A stretch of 64,000 nt of DNA from Zoogloea sp. (GTDB taxonomy: Bacteria; Pseudomonadota; Gammaproteobacteria; Burkholderiales; Rhodocyclaceae): assembly GCF_023150065.1 (NCBI RefSeq), contig NZ_JAKLLN010000020.1, forward strand, positions 43,722 through 107,721. The letters run 5' to 3'. Below, piece after piece: positions 8,644 through 18,394 of this stretch (within the stretch, counting starts at the first letter, position 1; each line of letters starts with the position of its first letter). Below the pieces are notes generated by a model. That model ran no database searches, was not told the DNA's origin, and saw only the letters and a list, made by a program, of their open reading frames with translations. The translations under genes and the position numbers were made by a program.

Positions 8644-9906
8644 ATGCCCTTCGGTTTCTACATGATCATGGCGGCGCAGTTCTTTTCTGCGCTGGCCGAC
8701 AATGCCCTGTTGATCGCCTCCATCTATGTGCTCAGGGAGATGCAGGCCCCCCAGGAATATGAACCGCTGCTGAAGCTGTTCTTCACCCTGTCGTATGTGC
8801 TGCTGGCGGCTTTTGTCGGGGCTTTCGCCGACTCCATGCCCAAGTGGCGGGTCATGCTGATCAGCAACACCATCAAGATCGGGGGCTGTTCGCTGATGTT
8901 CTTCGGCGTGCATCCCCTCGCCGCCTACGCCATCGTCGGCCTGGGGGCGGCGGCTTACTCGCCGGCGAAGTACGGCATCCTCACCGAATACCTGCCCCAC
9001 CGCCTGCTGGTGGTGGCGAACGGCTGGATCGAGGGGCTCACGGTGGGCGCCATCATCCTGGGGACGCTGGTCGGCGGCATGCTCATCAAGCCGTCCTTCT
9101 CCCAGGCCCTGTTGGGGCTTGATTTCCCCCTGATCGACACGGGTATCGATACGGTGCCCGAAATGGCCCTGTGCGTGATCGGTCTGCTCTACCTGCTGGC
9201 TGCGCTCTTCAACCTCAAGGTGCCGGATACCGGGGTGGACCACAAGGTTCTCAAGAAGAACCCGATCTACCTGATCCACGACTTCAATCATTGCCTCCGG
9301 CTGCTGTGGCGGGACAAGCTCGGCCAGATCTCCCTGGCCACCACCACCCTCTTCTGGGGGGCTGGCGCGACCCTGCAGTTCATCGTGATCAAGTGGGCCG
9401 AGCAGGCCCTGCACCTGGATCTGTCCAAGGCTTCAATGCTGCAGGGCGTGGTGGCGGTAGGCGTGGCGATCGGTGCGGTGATGGCGGCGCGCCTGGTGTC
9501 CATGCGCTCGTCCGTCAAGGTGATTCCCCTGGGGATCGCCATGGGCGTGATCGTCAATGTGATGATCTTCGTCACCGACATGAACCTCGCGATGGCACTG
9601 ATGGTGCTGATCGGTGGCCTGTCCGGCTTCTTCGTGGTGCCCATGAATGCGCTGCTGCAGCACCGGGGCCATATCCTGATGGGGGCGGGTCACTCTATCG
9701 CCGTACAGAACTTCAACGAGAACCTGTCCATCCTGATCATGACCGGGCTCTACGCCATCCTGATCAGCTCTGGCGTGTCCATCAACACGGTGGTGGTGGC
9801 CTTCGGGCTGTTCGTGGCGGGCACCATGTACATGGTCAAGCGCCGCCATGATGCCAACCAGCGCGAATTCGATTCGGTCGGCGAACTGGACGACGTGCGC
9901 CACTGA
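8644..9906 (+). CDS. lplT: Lysophospholipid transporter LplT (MFS)
   Basis: Inner-membrane major-facilitator protein of 420 residues that flips lysophospholipids from the outer to the inner leaflet for re-acylation. About twelve hydrophobic segments can be read, starting with FYMIMAAQFFSALADNALLIASIYVL, and the family signatures AAAYSPAKYGILTEYLP and VANGWIEG are present. In many proteobacteria lplT sits beside aas, the acyltransferase; no aas gene is present here. The ATG at 8644 follows a short spacer after the divergent lysR promoter. The gene is convergent with the response regulator at 9932. Confidence 0.93.
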   Translation: MPFGFYMIMAAQFFSALADNALLIASIYVLREMQAPQEYEPLLKLFFTLSYVLLAAFVGAFADSMPKWRVMLISNTIKIGGCSLMFFGVHPLAAYAIVGLGAAAYSPAKYGILTEYLPHRLLVVANGWIEGLTVGAIILGTLVGGMLIKPSFSQALLGLDFPLIDTGIDTVPEMALCVIGLLYLLAALFNLKVPDTGVDHKVLKKNPIYLIHDFNHCLRLLWRDKLGQISLATTTLFWGAGATLQFIVIKWAEQALHLDLSKASMLQGVVAVGVAIGAVMAARLVSMRSSVKVIPLGIAMGVIVNVMIFVTDMNLAMALMVLIGGLSGFFVVPMNALLQHRGHILMGAGHSIAVQNFNENLSILIMTGLYAILISSGVSINTVVVAFGLFVAGTMYMVKRRHDANQREFDSVGELDDVRH

Positions 9907-9931
9907 GGCGCGGCCCTGGCCCCCCTCGGGC

Positions 9932-10591
9932 TTATTCGCTGCCGTCGAGCAGTCGGTGGGCCTCGGCGTGGCGATACATGTCCAGGGCGGTGGCCAGCCC
10001 GGTTTTCTGGCGGATGCCGGTCTGGTAGTTGGCCACGGTCTTGGCGCTGAGAAACAGCCGGCTGGCGATTTCCTCTACCGTGCGTCCTGCGGCGAGCAGC
10101 CTGAAAATCTCGAACTCGCGGGGTGACAGGGTGAGATGCCCGGCCTGCCCGCCCTCCCCTGCCAGTGCGTCGGCAATGTCCGCCGACAGGGCCCGCTCAC
10201 CCCGCGCCACCTGGCGCACGGCGTCGATGAGGGCGTCGGGTTCGCTGCTCTTGGTCAGATAGCCGTCGGCCCCTGCTTTCAGGGCCTGGGCAACCATGGC
10301 CGGGTTGTCATGCATGGAGAAGATCAGCACCTTGAGCGCCGGCCGGCGTGCCTTGACCCGGGCCAGGGTTTCCAGGCCGCCGCGTCCGGGCATCGACAGA
10401 TCGAGCACCAGCACATCGGCTTCGTGGCCAGAAAACCACTGGCAGGTCGAGTCGCTGTCGCTGAAGTCGGCCACCACCTGCATGTCGTCCTCGAGTTCGA
10501 GCAGGCGCCGGTAGCCGGTGCGGACCACCGCGTGATCGTCAGCCAGCACCACCCTCAGCACGTCGGGTAGAGCCTCCTGCGCGACGTTCAT
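9932..10591 (-). CDS. NarL/FixJ-type response regulator
   Basis: 219 residues with a receiver domain followed by a LuxR helix-turn-helix. Receiver landmarks are the acidic pair in VLADDHAVVR, the phospho-acceptor aspartate in VLVLDLSMPG and the lysine in YLTKSSEP. The output domain shows LSPREFEIFRLLAAGRTVEEIA and SAKTVANYQ. Its start overlaps the stop of the kinase gene by 4 bases (ATGA), so the two are translationally coupled. The upstream gene is a TonB-dependent receptor, so the pair probably adjusts uptake in response to an envelope signal; this is inferred from position. Confidence 0.93.
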   Translation of the reverse strand: MNVAQEALPDVLRVVLADDHAVVRTGYRRLLELEDDMQVVADFSDSDSTCQWFSGHEADVLVLDLSMPGRGGLETLARVKARRPALKVLIFSMHDNPAMVAQALKAGADGYLTKSSEPDALIDAVRQVARGERALSADIADALAGEGGQAGHLTLSPREFEIFRLLAAGRTVEEIASRLFLSAKTVANYQTGIRQKTGLATALDMYRHAEAHRLLDGSE

Positions 10592-11922
10592 GACAGCTCG
10601 CCACGGGGCAGCCGCACCGACAGGCTAAGGCCAGGGCGGGCGGCCCCGGCAGTACGGGGCGCGATGTCGAGCTGACCACCCCGGGCCCAGACCCGCTCGC
10701 GGATACCGGCGAGGCCGTTGCCGTGGCTCATGGCGGCGTCCGGTGAGGCCATGCCCACACCGTCGTCCGAGATCTGCCAGCGCAGCATGGCGGGGTCGTC
10801 GGGGTCGATGCAGACCGAAATGTCCACCGCGGTGGCGTTGGCGTGGCGGGAAATGTTGGCGAGGGCTTCCTGGGTCATCCGATACACGATCAGGCTGGTT
10901 TCACGGGGCAGGTACAGGGTGCCCGGCGTCACGCTGAGGTGGAAGCGGGTGCCCTGCCCGGCCGAATCCTGCCAGCTTTTGACCAGCTCGTGGAGCAGTG
11001 GCTGCAGGTCGACGCTGGTGTGCCCCGACTGGCTGCCGGCGTCGGGCTGCAGATGGCGCAGCAGGCTGCGGATTTCCCGATGGATTGCCGCCGTCTGGGC
11101 TTCCATGTCACGCACTGCGGCGTGCAGGCGGGGGGCCTCGGTGGTCTGCCGCAGCAGATAGGCGATGTTGGCGCGCAGGGCGGTGAGCCCCTGGCCCAGG
11201 TGTTCGTGCAGCTCGATGGCCAGGCTCGCCCTTTCGTCCTCCTGGAGCGTCTGCATCTGCAGGGACAGGTGCTTCTGGCGGGCTTCGGCGGCGGCCAGGG
11301 CTTCGGCCAGGTGGTTGAGCGCACCGGCAATGTGGTCCAGCTCGCGCACCGGCAGGCGTGGCAGGCGGGCGCTGAAGTCCTGCTTGCGAAAGGCAGCGAT
11401 GGCCCCGACGATGCCCCGCAGGGGGCCGAAGGCATAGCGCACCGCGGCGTAGAGTCCGGCCAGCATGGCCAGCCCGAAGGCCAGGAACAGCCCGGCCATG
11501 CCGATGATGTCGGAAACCGCCTCCTCCTGCTCGCTGGTCGGATTGGCAATCAGGGTGGCCTGGAAGCGGCTGCCGTCGCTGCGTTGCAGGAGCAGCCGCG
11601 TGCGCCCCGCCATGGCATCGGACGCGGTGGGCGGCGCGGGGATCAGGATCTGCCCTGCCCCGTCCTCGAGCTGGAAGTCCAGGTGGCGAAGGCTGCCCGA
11701 GCGGCTGATGCTGCGCAGCTTGGCCACCTGGCTGTCGAGGGCCTCCGGCGCGATGTTCTGCAGTGCCGAGAGTTCGCCGACCAGGTGGGCGAGTTGGTCT
11801 GCCCCCTGGCTTTCCCGGCGGATGTCACTCTGGGCGCGCAGGGTGGCCAGCGCCAGGGCCACTCCGAAACAGGCGAGGAAGATCCAGGCGGAGCGCCGCA
11901 TCAACAGGCTGGTCATGTCCAT
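10588..11922 (-). CDS. Sensor histidine kinase (HisKA_3 type)
   Basis: 444-residue membrane kinase: N-terminal membrane segment (SAWIFLACFGVALALATL), periplasmic sensor of about 120 residues, second membrane segment (IIGMAGLFLAFGLAMLAGLYAAV), a HAMP-like linker, the phospho-acceptor region LAIELHEHLGQGLTALRANIA typical of NarX/UhpB-like kinases, and an ATPase domain with DDGVGM and HGNGLAGIRER. It is the partner of the overlapping response regulator. It starts 59 bases after the TonB receptor stop on the same strand, which suggests one transcript. The signal sensed is unknown. Confidence 0.92.
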   Translation of the reverse strand: MDMTSLLMRRSAWIFLACFGVALALATLRAQSDIRRESQGADQLAHLVGELSALQNIAPEALDSQVAKLRSISRSGSLRHLDFQLEDGAGQILIPAPPTASDAMAGRTRLLLQRSDGSRFQATLIANPTSEQEEAVSDIIGMAGLFLAFGLAMLAGLYAAVRYAFGPLRGIVGAIAAFRKQDFSARLPRLPVRELDHIAGALNHLAEALAAAEARQKHLSLQMQTLQEDERASLAIELHEHLGQGLTALRANIAYLLRQTTEAPRLHAAVRDMEAQTAAIHREIRSLLRHLQPDAGSQSGHTSVDLQPLLHELVKSWQDSAGQGTRFHLSVTPGTLYLPRETSLIVYRMTQEALANISRHANATAVDISVCIDPDDPAMLRWQISDDGVGMASPDAAMSHGNGLAGIRERVWARGGQLDIAPRTAGAARPGLSLSVRLPRGELS

Positions 11923-11981
11923 GCGCGGTCACCCCCGATGGAAAGCGGGCTCCCGCAGGAGCCCAAGCTGATGAACAAGCG

Positions 11982-14486
11982 TCAGAGACTGTAGCGCACG
12001 CCGATCCAGGCCGTCCGGGGGGCTCCCGGCGCGTAGAAGGTGGAGCCCACTTGCGGGTACTCGCCTCCCACCTCGCCAAAGGGCCGGGCCACCACGCCAC
12101 CGGCCGCCGAGAAGGCCGTGGAGCCGAGCTGGGCACCGGTGCTGTACTCCCGGTCGAACAGGTTGTTGATCTGCCCGAAGACCTGGAGCTGGCGATTCAC
12201 CCGGTAGCGGGCACTCAGGTTCATCACCGCGTAGCCGGCGGAGCGCCCGGAGCCGAGGTAATAGGTGCCGTCGGGCTGGTGCTGGTTGTTCTCGTTGCCG
12301 CGGGCGTAGGAGCCCGACACGCCGATCAGGTCGGCGCCCATGGAAAACGCCTGGGTGAAGCGATAGTCGGCGGATGCCTTGAGCAGGTGCCGGGGAATCA
12401 GCGGAATGCGGTTGCCCTTCTTGATGTCGATGGTGCCTTCAAGGCCCGGACCTTCCTCGTTGGTGCTGTTGCCGGCGCCACCGACTTCCTCGGATGAGCG
12501 ATAGGTGGCGTCGAGGAAGGTGTAATTGACGGCCAGGCTGAGGGCGCCGATGGCGGTGCTCGCACCCGCCTCAACGCCCTGGCGGCGGGTCTTGCCGAAG
12601 TTCTTGAAGTAGCCGTAGCCGAGCTGGTCATCCGCAACGAACAGGATGTCGTCGTGGCTGGTGGCGCGGAAGACGCCCAGGTTCCAGCGGCTGGATGCGT
12701 CGAACTGCCCGCGCAGGCCCAGATCCCAGGTCTTGGTGACCACCTGCTTGAGGGGTGGGTCGCCGGCCATGGCGTTGGGCAGCTTGCAGGGGTTTTCCGG
12801 GTTGGCGCAGCCCAGTTCGATGGCGGTGGGGGTGCGGCTGCCTTCGTTGTAGCCGGCGTAGGCATTCCAGCTGCGCGACGGGGTGAAGGTGACGCCGACG
12901 GCCGGGTTGAAGCGGTTGAAGCTGTGGTTGCCGTCCAGGGAGTCGGAGCCGCCGCCGGGGTTCAGGTTGTCGCGATTCTTGACCGTAGTGCGGTTGTAGC
13001 GCCCGGACATGGTGGCGTGCCAGTAGTCGTTGAGCGACAGGGTGTCGGTGGCAAACACGCTGACCGTGCGGGTGCGGCCATTGAGGCTGACACGGGAGTC
13101 CAGTGCGGTTTCGCCGGCACCGGCGTTCTGGCTGCCGTCGGCCCAGGCGTCGACCGGCGTCACGCTGCGGTCGGCGTTGATGTAGCCGTACTGGCCGGAC
13201 TGCTGGAAGTGCAGGTTGCTTTGATCGTAGCCTGCACCGACGATGAACAGGTTCTTGCGGCCGGCCAGTTCCCCCGCCACCGACGCCTGGCCCGACATAC
13301 CGAAGTTTTCCTGGTCGGTACGGGAGCGGTTGATCAGACCGGTGCACTTCTCGTTGGGCTCGTCGGCCAGCAGGGCGTTGGCGAGACAACGCCAGTAGGG
13401 AAAGGGCGTGTTCGCGGCATTGGCACCGCTGGTCGGAAAGCCGCTGTAGCCGGCGGCCGTCAGGGCGTTGCGTTCGCTCAGGCTGGGCTGGTAAACGGAG
13501 TTTTCCAGGGCGTTCTCGTTGATGTCGCCGTTGTAGGTGGAGCTGGTGATCTTGCGATAGTAGATGTTGCCCGACAGCAGGGTCTGGTCGTTGAGGCTGT
13601 GCTTGCCGGTCAGGTTGAGGAACATCGACCGGTTCTTGGTGATGTCGGGCTGGGTGTAGATGCTGCTGTAGTCCTGCTCCAGCAGGCGCTTCTCCTGCAG
13701 GCCGTTGCCGTTCATCTTGTTGTCGGCGTAGGCCACGCTCAGGTCGAGGTCGGTGCGGGCGTCCTGCCAGCCGAACTTGCCGAACACCTGGCGCACGTCA
13801 GACGGTGAATTGGTGCGCCAGCCGTTCTCGTGGAACTGGTTGGCGGTGACGAACCATTCCAGCCCCTGGTCGTTGAAGCCACCGTGTTCAAACTCCACCG
13901 CCCGCCGCCCGTAAGAGCCGGCGCTGGCCTGCACCGACGTGCCGGCGTGGGTGCGCCCTTCCTTGGTCTGGATGGCCAGAGCCCCGCCCAGGGTGTTGAG
14001 CCCGAACAAGGGGTTGGAGCCCGGCATCATGTTCATGGATGCAATCGCCGAGCGGGGGATCAGATCCCAGCTCACCACGTCACCGAAGGGCTGGTTGATG
14101 CGCACCCCGTCAAAGTACACCGACAGGCCCTGGGGCGTGCCGAGCAGCGGCGAGGCGGTGTAGCCCCGGTAGTTCACATCAGCCTGGAAGGGGTTGCCCT
14201 GCGTCTCGTTGATATGCACGCCGTTCAGGCGGCGGTTCATGAAGGCGGAGATGTCCAGCGCCATGCTGTCGTCGATCTCCCGGGCGCTGAAGGACTGAAC
14301 CGGTGCCGCAATGTGGCTGACCGGCTGCTCGAGACCCGGCAGAGGTGTCTGGCCGATCACCGTGACGGTGGGGGCCACGCTCTGCACGCTGTCGGCTGCG
14401 TTGGCGCTGGTGGCAAAGGCGGCAGCCAGTGCCAGCACCAGGGGACGCACGCGGGGATGGGACGAGGGGGAAGGATGGCGTTGCAT
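11982..14486 (-). CDS. TonB-dependent outer-membrane receptor
   Basis: 834-residue outer-membrane transporter. It has a signal peptide ending in ...FATSANA, a TonB-box-like stretch (TVTVIG), a plug domain (about residues 60-200, with [19 protein letters not shown] and [18 protein letters not shown]) and a 22-strand-type barrel ending in an aromatic C-terminus (WIGVRYSL). The start at 14486 has GGAG upstream and gives a proper signal peptide. It is divergent from tonB-exbB-exbD and is followed by a kinase/regulator pair. The Fur-like palindrome in the shared upstream region suggests iron or siderophore uptake, but the substrate cannot be read from the sequence. Confidence 0.94.
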   Translation of the reverse strand: MQRHPSPSSHPRVRPLVLALAAAFATSANAADSVQSVAPTVTVIGQTPLPGLEQPVSHIAAPVQSFSAREIDDSMALDISAFMNRRLNGVHINETQGNPFQADVNYRGYTASPLLGTPQGLSVYFDGVRINQPFGDVVSWDLIPRSAIASMNMMPGSNPLFGLNTLGGALAIQTKEGRTHAGTSVQASAGSYGRRAVEFEHGGFNDQGLEWFVTANQFHENGWRTNSPSDVRQVFGKFGWQDARTDLDLSVAYADNKMNGNGLQEKRLLEQDYSSIYTQPDITKNRSMFLNLTGKHSLNDQTLLSGNIYYRKITSSTYNGDINENALENSVYQPSLSERNALTAAGYSGFPTSGANAANTPFPYWRCLANALLADEPNEKCTGLINRSRTDQENFGMSGQASVAGELAGRKNLFIVGAGYDQSNLHFQQSGQYGYINADRSVTPVDAWADGSQNAGAGETALDSRVSLNGRTRTVSVFATDTLSLNDYWHATMSGRYNRTTVKNRDNLNPGGGSDSLDGNHSFNRFNPAVGVTFTPSRSWNAYAGYNEGSRTPTAIELGCANPENPCKLPNAMAGDPPLKQVVTKTWDLGLRGQFDASSRWNLGVFRATSHDDILFVADDQLGYGYFKNFGKTRRQGVEAGASTAIGALSLAVNYTFLDATYRSSEEVGGAGNSTNEEGPGLEGTIDIKKGNRIPLIPRHLLKASADYRFTQAFSMGADLIGVSGSYARGNENNQHQPDGTYYLGSGRSAGYAVMNLSARYRVNRQLQVFGQINNLFDREYSTGAQLGSTAFSAAGGVVARPFGEVGGEYPQVGSTFYAPGAPRTAWIGVRYSL

Positions 14487-14803
14487 GAAGGGCAGTCTCC
14501 ATATTCTTTTTGGTGGAACGCAGACTACCGGCACCTTCCCCCTTCGACCATGGGAGAAATTCCCGACCTTGCTCCCCTACCCCGCCAGTACCGTGCCTCG
14601 GTGCCTGGTGGCGCCGTTGCAGAGCCCGGCAAATTCCGTTGACGCGTCGCAGCACAGTCAATAAAATGCGAATTGTTCGCATTTGTATTCGCGCGGTGCC
14701 GGCCCGGCCGCGCAGCGGTGCCACTCTCAGCCAGCCAGCCACTTGCCAGCCAGCGCATGTTGCAAGCCAGCCAGGAACACACCTTCACTGGATGGAGATC
14801 GAC
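14487..14803. promoter_or_regulatory. Divergent control region, TonB receptor and tonB-exbBD
   Basis: 317 bases with no credible gene. It holds one AT-rich patch centred on the palindrome at 14664-14684, and from about 14728 to 14775 a run of irregular CAGC/CAGCC repeats in the tonB leader. The ribosome site GGAG of tonB is at 14794-14797. Promoters for both directions most probably overlap the palindrome. Confidence 0.6.
14664..14684. promoter_or_regulatory. Candidate Fur box
   Basis: Perfect 9-3-9 inverted repeat AAATGCGAA TTG TTCGCATTT. It sits between a TonB-dependent receptor and tonB-exbBD, and its ATGCGAAT half-site resembles Fur sites I recall from other betaproteobacteria. One site could repress both directions when iron is plentiful. 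Confidence 0.65.
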
Positions 14804-15562
14804 ATGAATCTTGCCCTCACTGCGCAGGGCCCCGCCGGGGTGGATCTGCCTGCACCCTTTCTGGTTCAGCAGCGGGCCGGCGCGGCCGCCGGGGGCACAC
14901 GCCGCACCGCTGTCGGTGTCGGCGTCGCAACCCTGCTCCATGCGGGAATGCTGGCGGCCATCGTGCACACCATATCCCAGGGCAGCCCGCCGGTGGTCAT
15001 TCCCCCGCAGCCCCTGATGACGGTCAGCCTGGTGACGCCCGAGCCCCAGAAGCCGGCCCCGACACCCCGTCAGGAGCCGGTAAAGGCACCCGAGAAGAAG
15101 CTCAAGCCGACCGTCCAGCCCAAGGCCCCCGCTCCGCAGGTTCGCCAGAACACGCCGCCAGTGCTCACTTCGGCGGCCACCACGACCAATCCGGTGGAAG
15201 CCACAGCGCCGGCTGCACCCCCAGCGCCGGTTGCCGCGCCGGCGCCCAGCCCGGCCCGCGAGGCCCCGGTGGCCGTGGTCGCCCCGCGTTTCGACGCAGC
15301 CTACCTCTCCAACCCCATCCCGGAATATCCCCGCCTGTCGCGGCGCATGGGTGAGGAAGGCCGGGTGATGCTGCGGGTGCACGTCGGTGCCGATGGCAAG
15401 CCCCTCGAGGTGACCATCGCCAAGAGCAGCGGCTTCGCCCGCCTCGACGAGGTTGCCCGCGACACGGTGCTGCGCAGCTGGCGCTTCGTCCCGGCCCGCC
15501 AGGGCGATCAGGCGGTGGCCGGCACTGTCCGCGTCCCCATTGATTTCTCGCTGAATTCCTGA
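14804..15562 (+). CDS. tonB: TonB energy-transducing protein
   Basis: 252-residue TonB. It has one N-terminal membrane anchor (about residues 38-58, VGVGVATLLHAGMLAAIVHTI), a long Pro/Lys/Ala-rich periplasmic spacer (about residues 70-155) and the TonB C-terminal domain (YLSNPIPEYPRLSRRMGEEG ... ARLDEVARDTVLRSWRFVPA). It carries proton-motive energy from ExbB/ExbD to outer-membrane receptors. The ATG at 14804 has GGAG six bases upstream; an in-frame ATG at 14792 is also possible. It is followed by exbB and exbD and faces the receptor gene. Confidence 0.95.
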   Translation: MNLALTAQGPAGVDLPAPFLVQQRAGAAAGGTRRTAVGVGVATLLHAGMLAAIVHTISQGSPPVVIPPQPLMTVSLVTPEPQKPAPTPRQEPVKAPEKKLKPTVQPKAPAPQVRQNTPPVLTSAATTTNPVEATAPAAPPAPVAAPAPSPAREAPVAVVAPRFDAAYLSNPIPEYPRLSRRMGEEGRVMLRVHVGADGKPLEVTIAKSSGFARLDEVARDTVLRSWRFVPARQGDQAVAGTVRVPIDFSLNS

Positions 15563-15629
15563 CCCGTTTTCCCTTCTCCCTTCTCCCTTCTCACCTTCCC
15601 ATCAGGCTCATCCCCGCAAAGGAACTCTC

Positions 15630-16358
15630 ATGAACGAAAACACTTTCAGCATCGGCCAGATCTGGGCCCAGGGGGATGGCGTCTCCCACGCGGTGGCGAT
15701 CATTCTGGTCGTCATGTCCCTCGCCTCCTGGTCGGTCATCCTGGTCAAGGCCTGGGGGCTGATGCAGCTGCGTCGCATGAGCGCCGGGGCAAAGAAGTTC
15801 TGGCACACCACCAGTTTTGACGAAGGCATGGCTGCCCTCGAACCCCAGCAGGCCGACAACCCCTTCCGGGATCTGGCCAGCCGCAGCACCGAGGCCGTCA
15901 CCCACCACGTCAATCACCAGAACGAACTGCACGGCGTGCTCAACCTCAACGACTGGGTCACCAGCACCATGCGCCAGTCCATCGACGACACCACCAGCCG
16001 CATGCAGTCCGGCCTGTCCATCCTCGCCTCGGTCGGTTCGACGGCGCCCTTCATCGGTCTCTTCGGAACGGTCTGGGGCATCTACCACGCCCTCATCGGT
16101 ATTGGCGCCGCTGGTCAGGCCACCCTCGACAAGGTCGCCGGCCCGGTGGGTGAATCCCTGGTGATGACTGCGGGCGGCCTGGCCGTGGCGATCCCGGCGG
16201 TGCTGGGTTACAACGCCCTGGTGCGTGGCAACAAGGAGATCCTGGCCCGCCTCAAGCACTTCGCCCATGATCTGCACGCCTACCTGGTGACCGGCGGCAA
16301 GGTTCGCAAGAACCCGGCCAGCGTCCATCCCCTGCCGGCCCGGAAGGAAGCGCAATGA
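15630..16358 (+). CDS. exbB: Biopolymer transport protein ExbB
   Basis: 242-residue inner-membrane subunit of the TonB motor. Three membrane segments are visible: VAIILVVMSLASWSVILVKAW, then SILASVGSTAPFIGLFGTVW, then SLVMTAGGLAVAIPAVLGYNAL. GSTAPFIGLFGTVWGI is the MotA/TolQ/ExbB signature. It forms the proton channel with ExbD. Its stop overlaps the exbD start by 4 bases. Confidence 0.96.
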   Translation: MNENTFSIGQIWAQGDGVSHAVAIILVVMSLASWSVILVKAWGLMQLRRMSAGAKKFWHTTSFDEGMAALEPQQADNPFRDLASRSTEAVTHHVNHQNELHGVLNLNDWVTSTMRQSIDDTTSRMQSGLSILASVGSTAPFIGLFGTVWGIYHALIGIGAAGQATLDKVAGPVGESLVMTAGGLAVAIPAVLGYNALVRGNKEILARLKHFAHDLHAYLVTGGKVRKNPASVHPLPARKEAQ

Positions 16359-16774
16359 GCTTCCAGAGCAGCGACTTCGACGACGACGGAGATGTGATGT
16401 CGGAGATCAACATGACGCCCCTGGTGGACGTCATGCTGGTTCTGCTGATCATCTTCATCATCACCGTGCCGGTGATAAATCATGCGGTCAAGCTGGACCT
16501 GCCCAAGGCCAGCAGCCAGAAGGAAGAGATCAAACCGGAGAAGATCAACCTTTCCATCAATGCCGATGGTGGCCTGAGCTGGAACGGTGAGAGCGTGGCC
16601 CTCGACGCCCTGGATGCCCGCCTGGGCACCACGGCCGCCCTGCAGCCCCAGCCCGAGCTGCACCTCCGGGTGGACAAGCACGCCGAGTACGACCATGTGG
16701 CCCAACTGCTGTCGGCGGCGAGCCGGCATGGCCTGGGCAAGGTGGCCTTCGTGACGGAACCGGCAAAGAACTGA
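16355..16774 (+). CDS. exbD: Biopolymer transport protein ExbD
   Basis: 139-residue partner of ExbB with one N-terminal membrane segment (PLVDVMLVLLIIFIITVPVI) that includes the conserved aspartate used in proton transfer (in INMTPLVDVML), then a periplasmic domain ending in GKVAFVTEP. It is translationally coupled to exbB, and the operon ends at the hairpin just downstream. Confidence 0.96.
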   Translation: MSFQSSDFDDDGDVMSEINMTPLVDVMLVLLIIFIITVPVINHAVKLDLPKASSQKEEIKPEKINLSINADGGLSWNGESVALDALDARLGTTAALQPQPELHLRVDKHAEYDHVAQLLSAASRHGLGKVAFVTEPAKN

Positions 16775-16795
16775 AGCCCGGGTCAGGTGACCGTC

Positions 16796-16844
16796 AATGG
16801 CCGGAGGACGCATCAGCAACGATGCATCCTCCGGCCATTTTCAT
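16796..16844 (+). terminator. Terminator of tonB-exbB-exbD, shared with convergent gene
   Basis: A 13-base stem (AATGGCCGGAGGA / TCCTCCGGCCATT) continues into GCATC/GATGC, and TTTTC follows on the plus strand. It sits between the convergent exbD and diguanylate cyclase genes, so it may stop both transcripts; the T-tract favours the plus strand. Confidence 0.85.
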
Positions 16845-16855
16845 TGCGCCCGTGG

Positions 16856-18394
16856 TCAGTGTTCGGCGCCCACCGAACGCTCTCCGGCCCACAGGGACAC
16901 CCGGTTGCGGCCGTTCTGCTTGGATTGGTAGAGGGCGTTGTCGGCCTGGTCGATCAGTTCGGCCGGGTCTTTTGCGCCGAGGCGGATGGAGGCGACACCG
17001 AAGCTGGAAGTGATGCGGATGCCCGGAATGTCGCGCACCGCCGCGCCGGCGTGCTGCTCGATGGCCAGCCGCAGCCGCTCGGCCACGTCCAGCGCCTGCT
17101 CGGGGGTGGAGCCGGGCAGCATGATGCAGAACTCCTCGCCGCCGTAGCGGCACAGCATGTCCACCTCGCGCAGCTCGGAGCCCAGGCACTTGGCCACCGA
17201 CTTGATCACCTGGTCGCCCACCGCATGGCCGTAGCGGTCGTTGAATGACTTGAAGTGGTCGATGTCGCTCATGATGCAGCACACCTCCTCTCCGTTCTCT
17301 TTCAGCTGGGCGTAGAGCGGGTCGGCGCTGCCGAAGAAGGCACGGCGGTTGAGGCAGCCGGTCATCGGGTCGCGGGTGGCCAGACGATGGAGCTCCTCGT
17401 TCTGGCGCCGGATCTCTTCCCGGGAGCTCTCCAGGTCGGTCAGGGTGACAAGCAACTGGTCGTTGATGCGATGAAGCATCGTGACATCGGAAAAGCTCAC
17501 CAGGCACCCCCGCAGCCGGCCGTGACCATCGAGAACCGGCGAGCAGCCGACGATGGTGCGAACTGGCTCCTCTTCACCGGGGCGGGCGATCTCCAGGGTT
17601 TCGTCGCTGATATTGGTTCGGGAGGCCATGGCCCGGGACCAGGGGAATTCACCCGGTGCCACATGAAAGCCCCCCACCAGCCATTCCATTTCAACCACGG
17701 GCTTGCCGGTGATCTCTTCCTGAGCCTGGGGGTGAAGATTGCGAAATGCCCGATTGGCCAGCACCACCCTGCTCTGCTTGTCCAGGATCAGCACACCCTC
17801 GGCCAGGGTGTCGAAGGCTGTACGCACCCGGTCGGGAATGGCGGTGGACGGATCGAGGTACTCCAGCACCCGCCGCATGTAGAGATAGAAGGCCAGAAAG
17901 GTCCCCAGGCCTATCGTGCCCAGGGCCACCAGGGGGGGATAGCTGAGCCATCCGGCCAGGGTTTCGGGCAGCACAGGACGGAAGCTCAGCTCGACCTCGC
18001 CCCAGGGCTTGCCGTCGGAGAGGACGGGTACGCGGACCTGGGTCAGGGTGGATGAGCCGTCCTCCGGCGGTTGCCAGTAGCGCTCGTGCTCCCCGGCGCG
18101 GGCAACGATGCCGCCACCGTGCTGTCGCACCGCGAGGGAACGCAGCTCCTTGTTGCGGCTCAGCACCTCCCCGAGGGTCTGCTGCAGGGTCGGGACATCT
18201 CCCGCCTGCAGCAATGCGGCCGACTGCACGGCCAGACCTTCGCTGATCTGCTGGCGGATCTCCCGGGCCAGATCCGCCCGGTCGGGGATCAGGCCAAAGA
18301 CCATGTCGACCACCATCAGCATGGACAGCACCAGGGCCACGAGGCCCAGGGCAATCCGGGAGATGGGGTTGAGGGTGGGAAACGGAATCTTCAT
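16856..18394 (-). CDS. Membrane PAS-GGDEF diguanylate cyclase
   Basis: 512 residues. Membrane segment 1 (about residues 13-35), periplasmic sensor region (about 36-150), membrane segment 2 (about 155-175), a PAS domain (about 190-310) and a GGDEF domain (about 340-505) with the active-site motif YGGEEF and DIDHFKSFNDRYGHAVGDQ. It should make the second messenger c-di-GMP. It is the last gene of the giant-protein operon: its ATG overlaps the stop of the 4032-residue protein by 4 bases. That coupling suggests its c-di-GMP output is tied to making or displaying the giant surface protein, as c-di-GMP controls large adhesins in other systems; the link here is inference. The canonical GGEEF loop predicts activity. 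Confidence 0.93.
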   Translation of the reverse strand: MKIPFPTLNPISRIALGLVALVLSMLMVVDMVFGLIPDRADLAREIRQQISEGLAVQSAALLQAGDVPTLQQTLGEVLSRNKELRSLAVRQHGGGIVARAGEHERYWQPPEDGSSTLTQVRVPVLSDGKPWGEVELSFRPVLPETLAGWLSYPPLVALGTIGLGTFLAFYLYMRRVLEYLDPSTAIPDRVRTAFDTLAEGVLILDKQSRVVLANRAFRNLHPQAQEEITGKPVVEMEWLVGGFHVAPGEFPWSRAMASRTNISDETLEIARPGEEEPVRTIVGCSPVLDGHGRLRGCLVSFSDVTMLHRINDQLLVTLTDLESSREEIRRQNEELHRLATRDPMTGCLNRRAFFGSADPLYAQLKENGEEVCCIMSDIDHFKSFNDRYGHAVGDQVIKSVAKCLGSELREVDMLCRYGGEEFCIMLPGSTPEQALDVAERLRLAIEQHAGAAVRDIPGIRITSSFGVASIRLGAKDPAELIDQADNALYQSKQNGRNRVSLWAGERSVGAEH

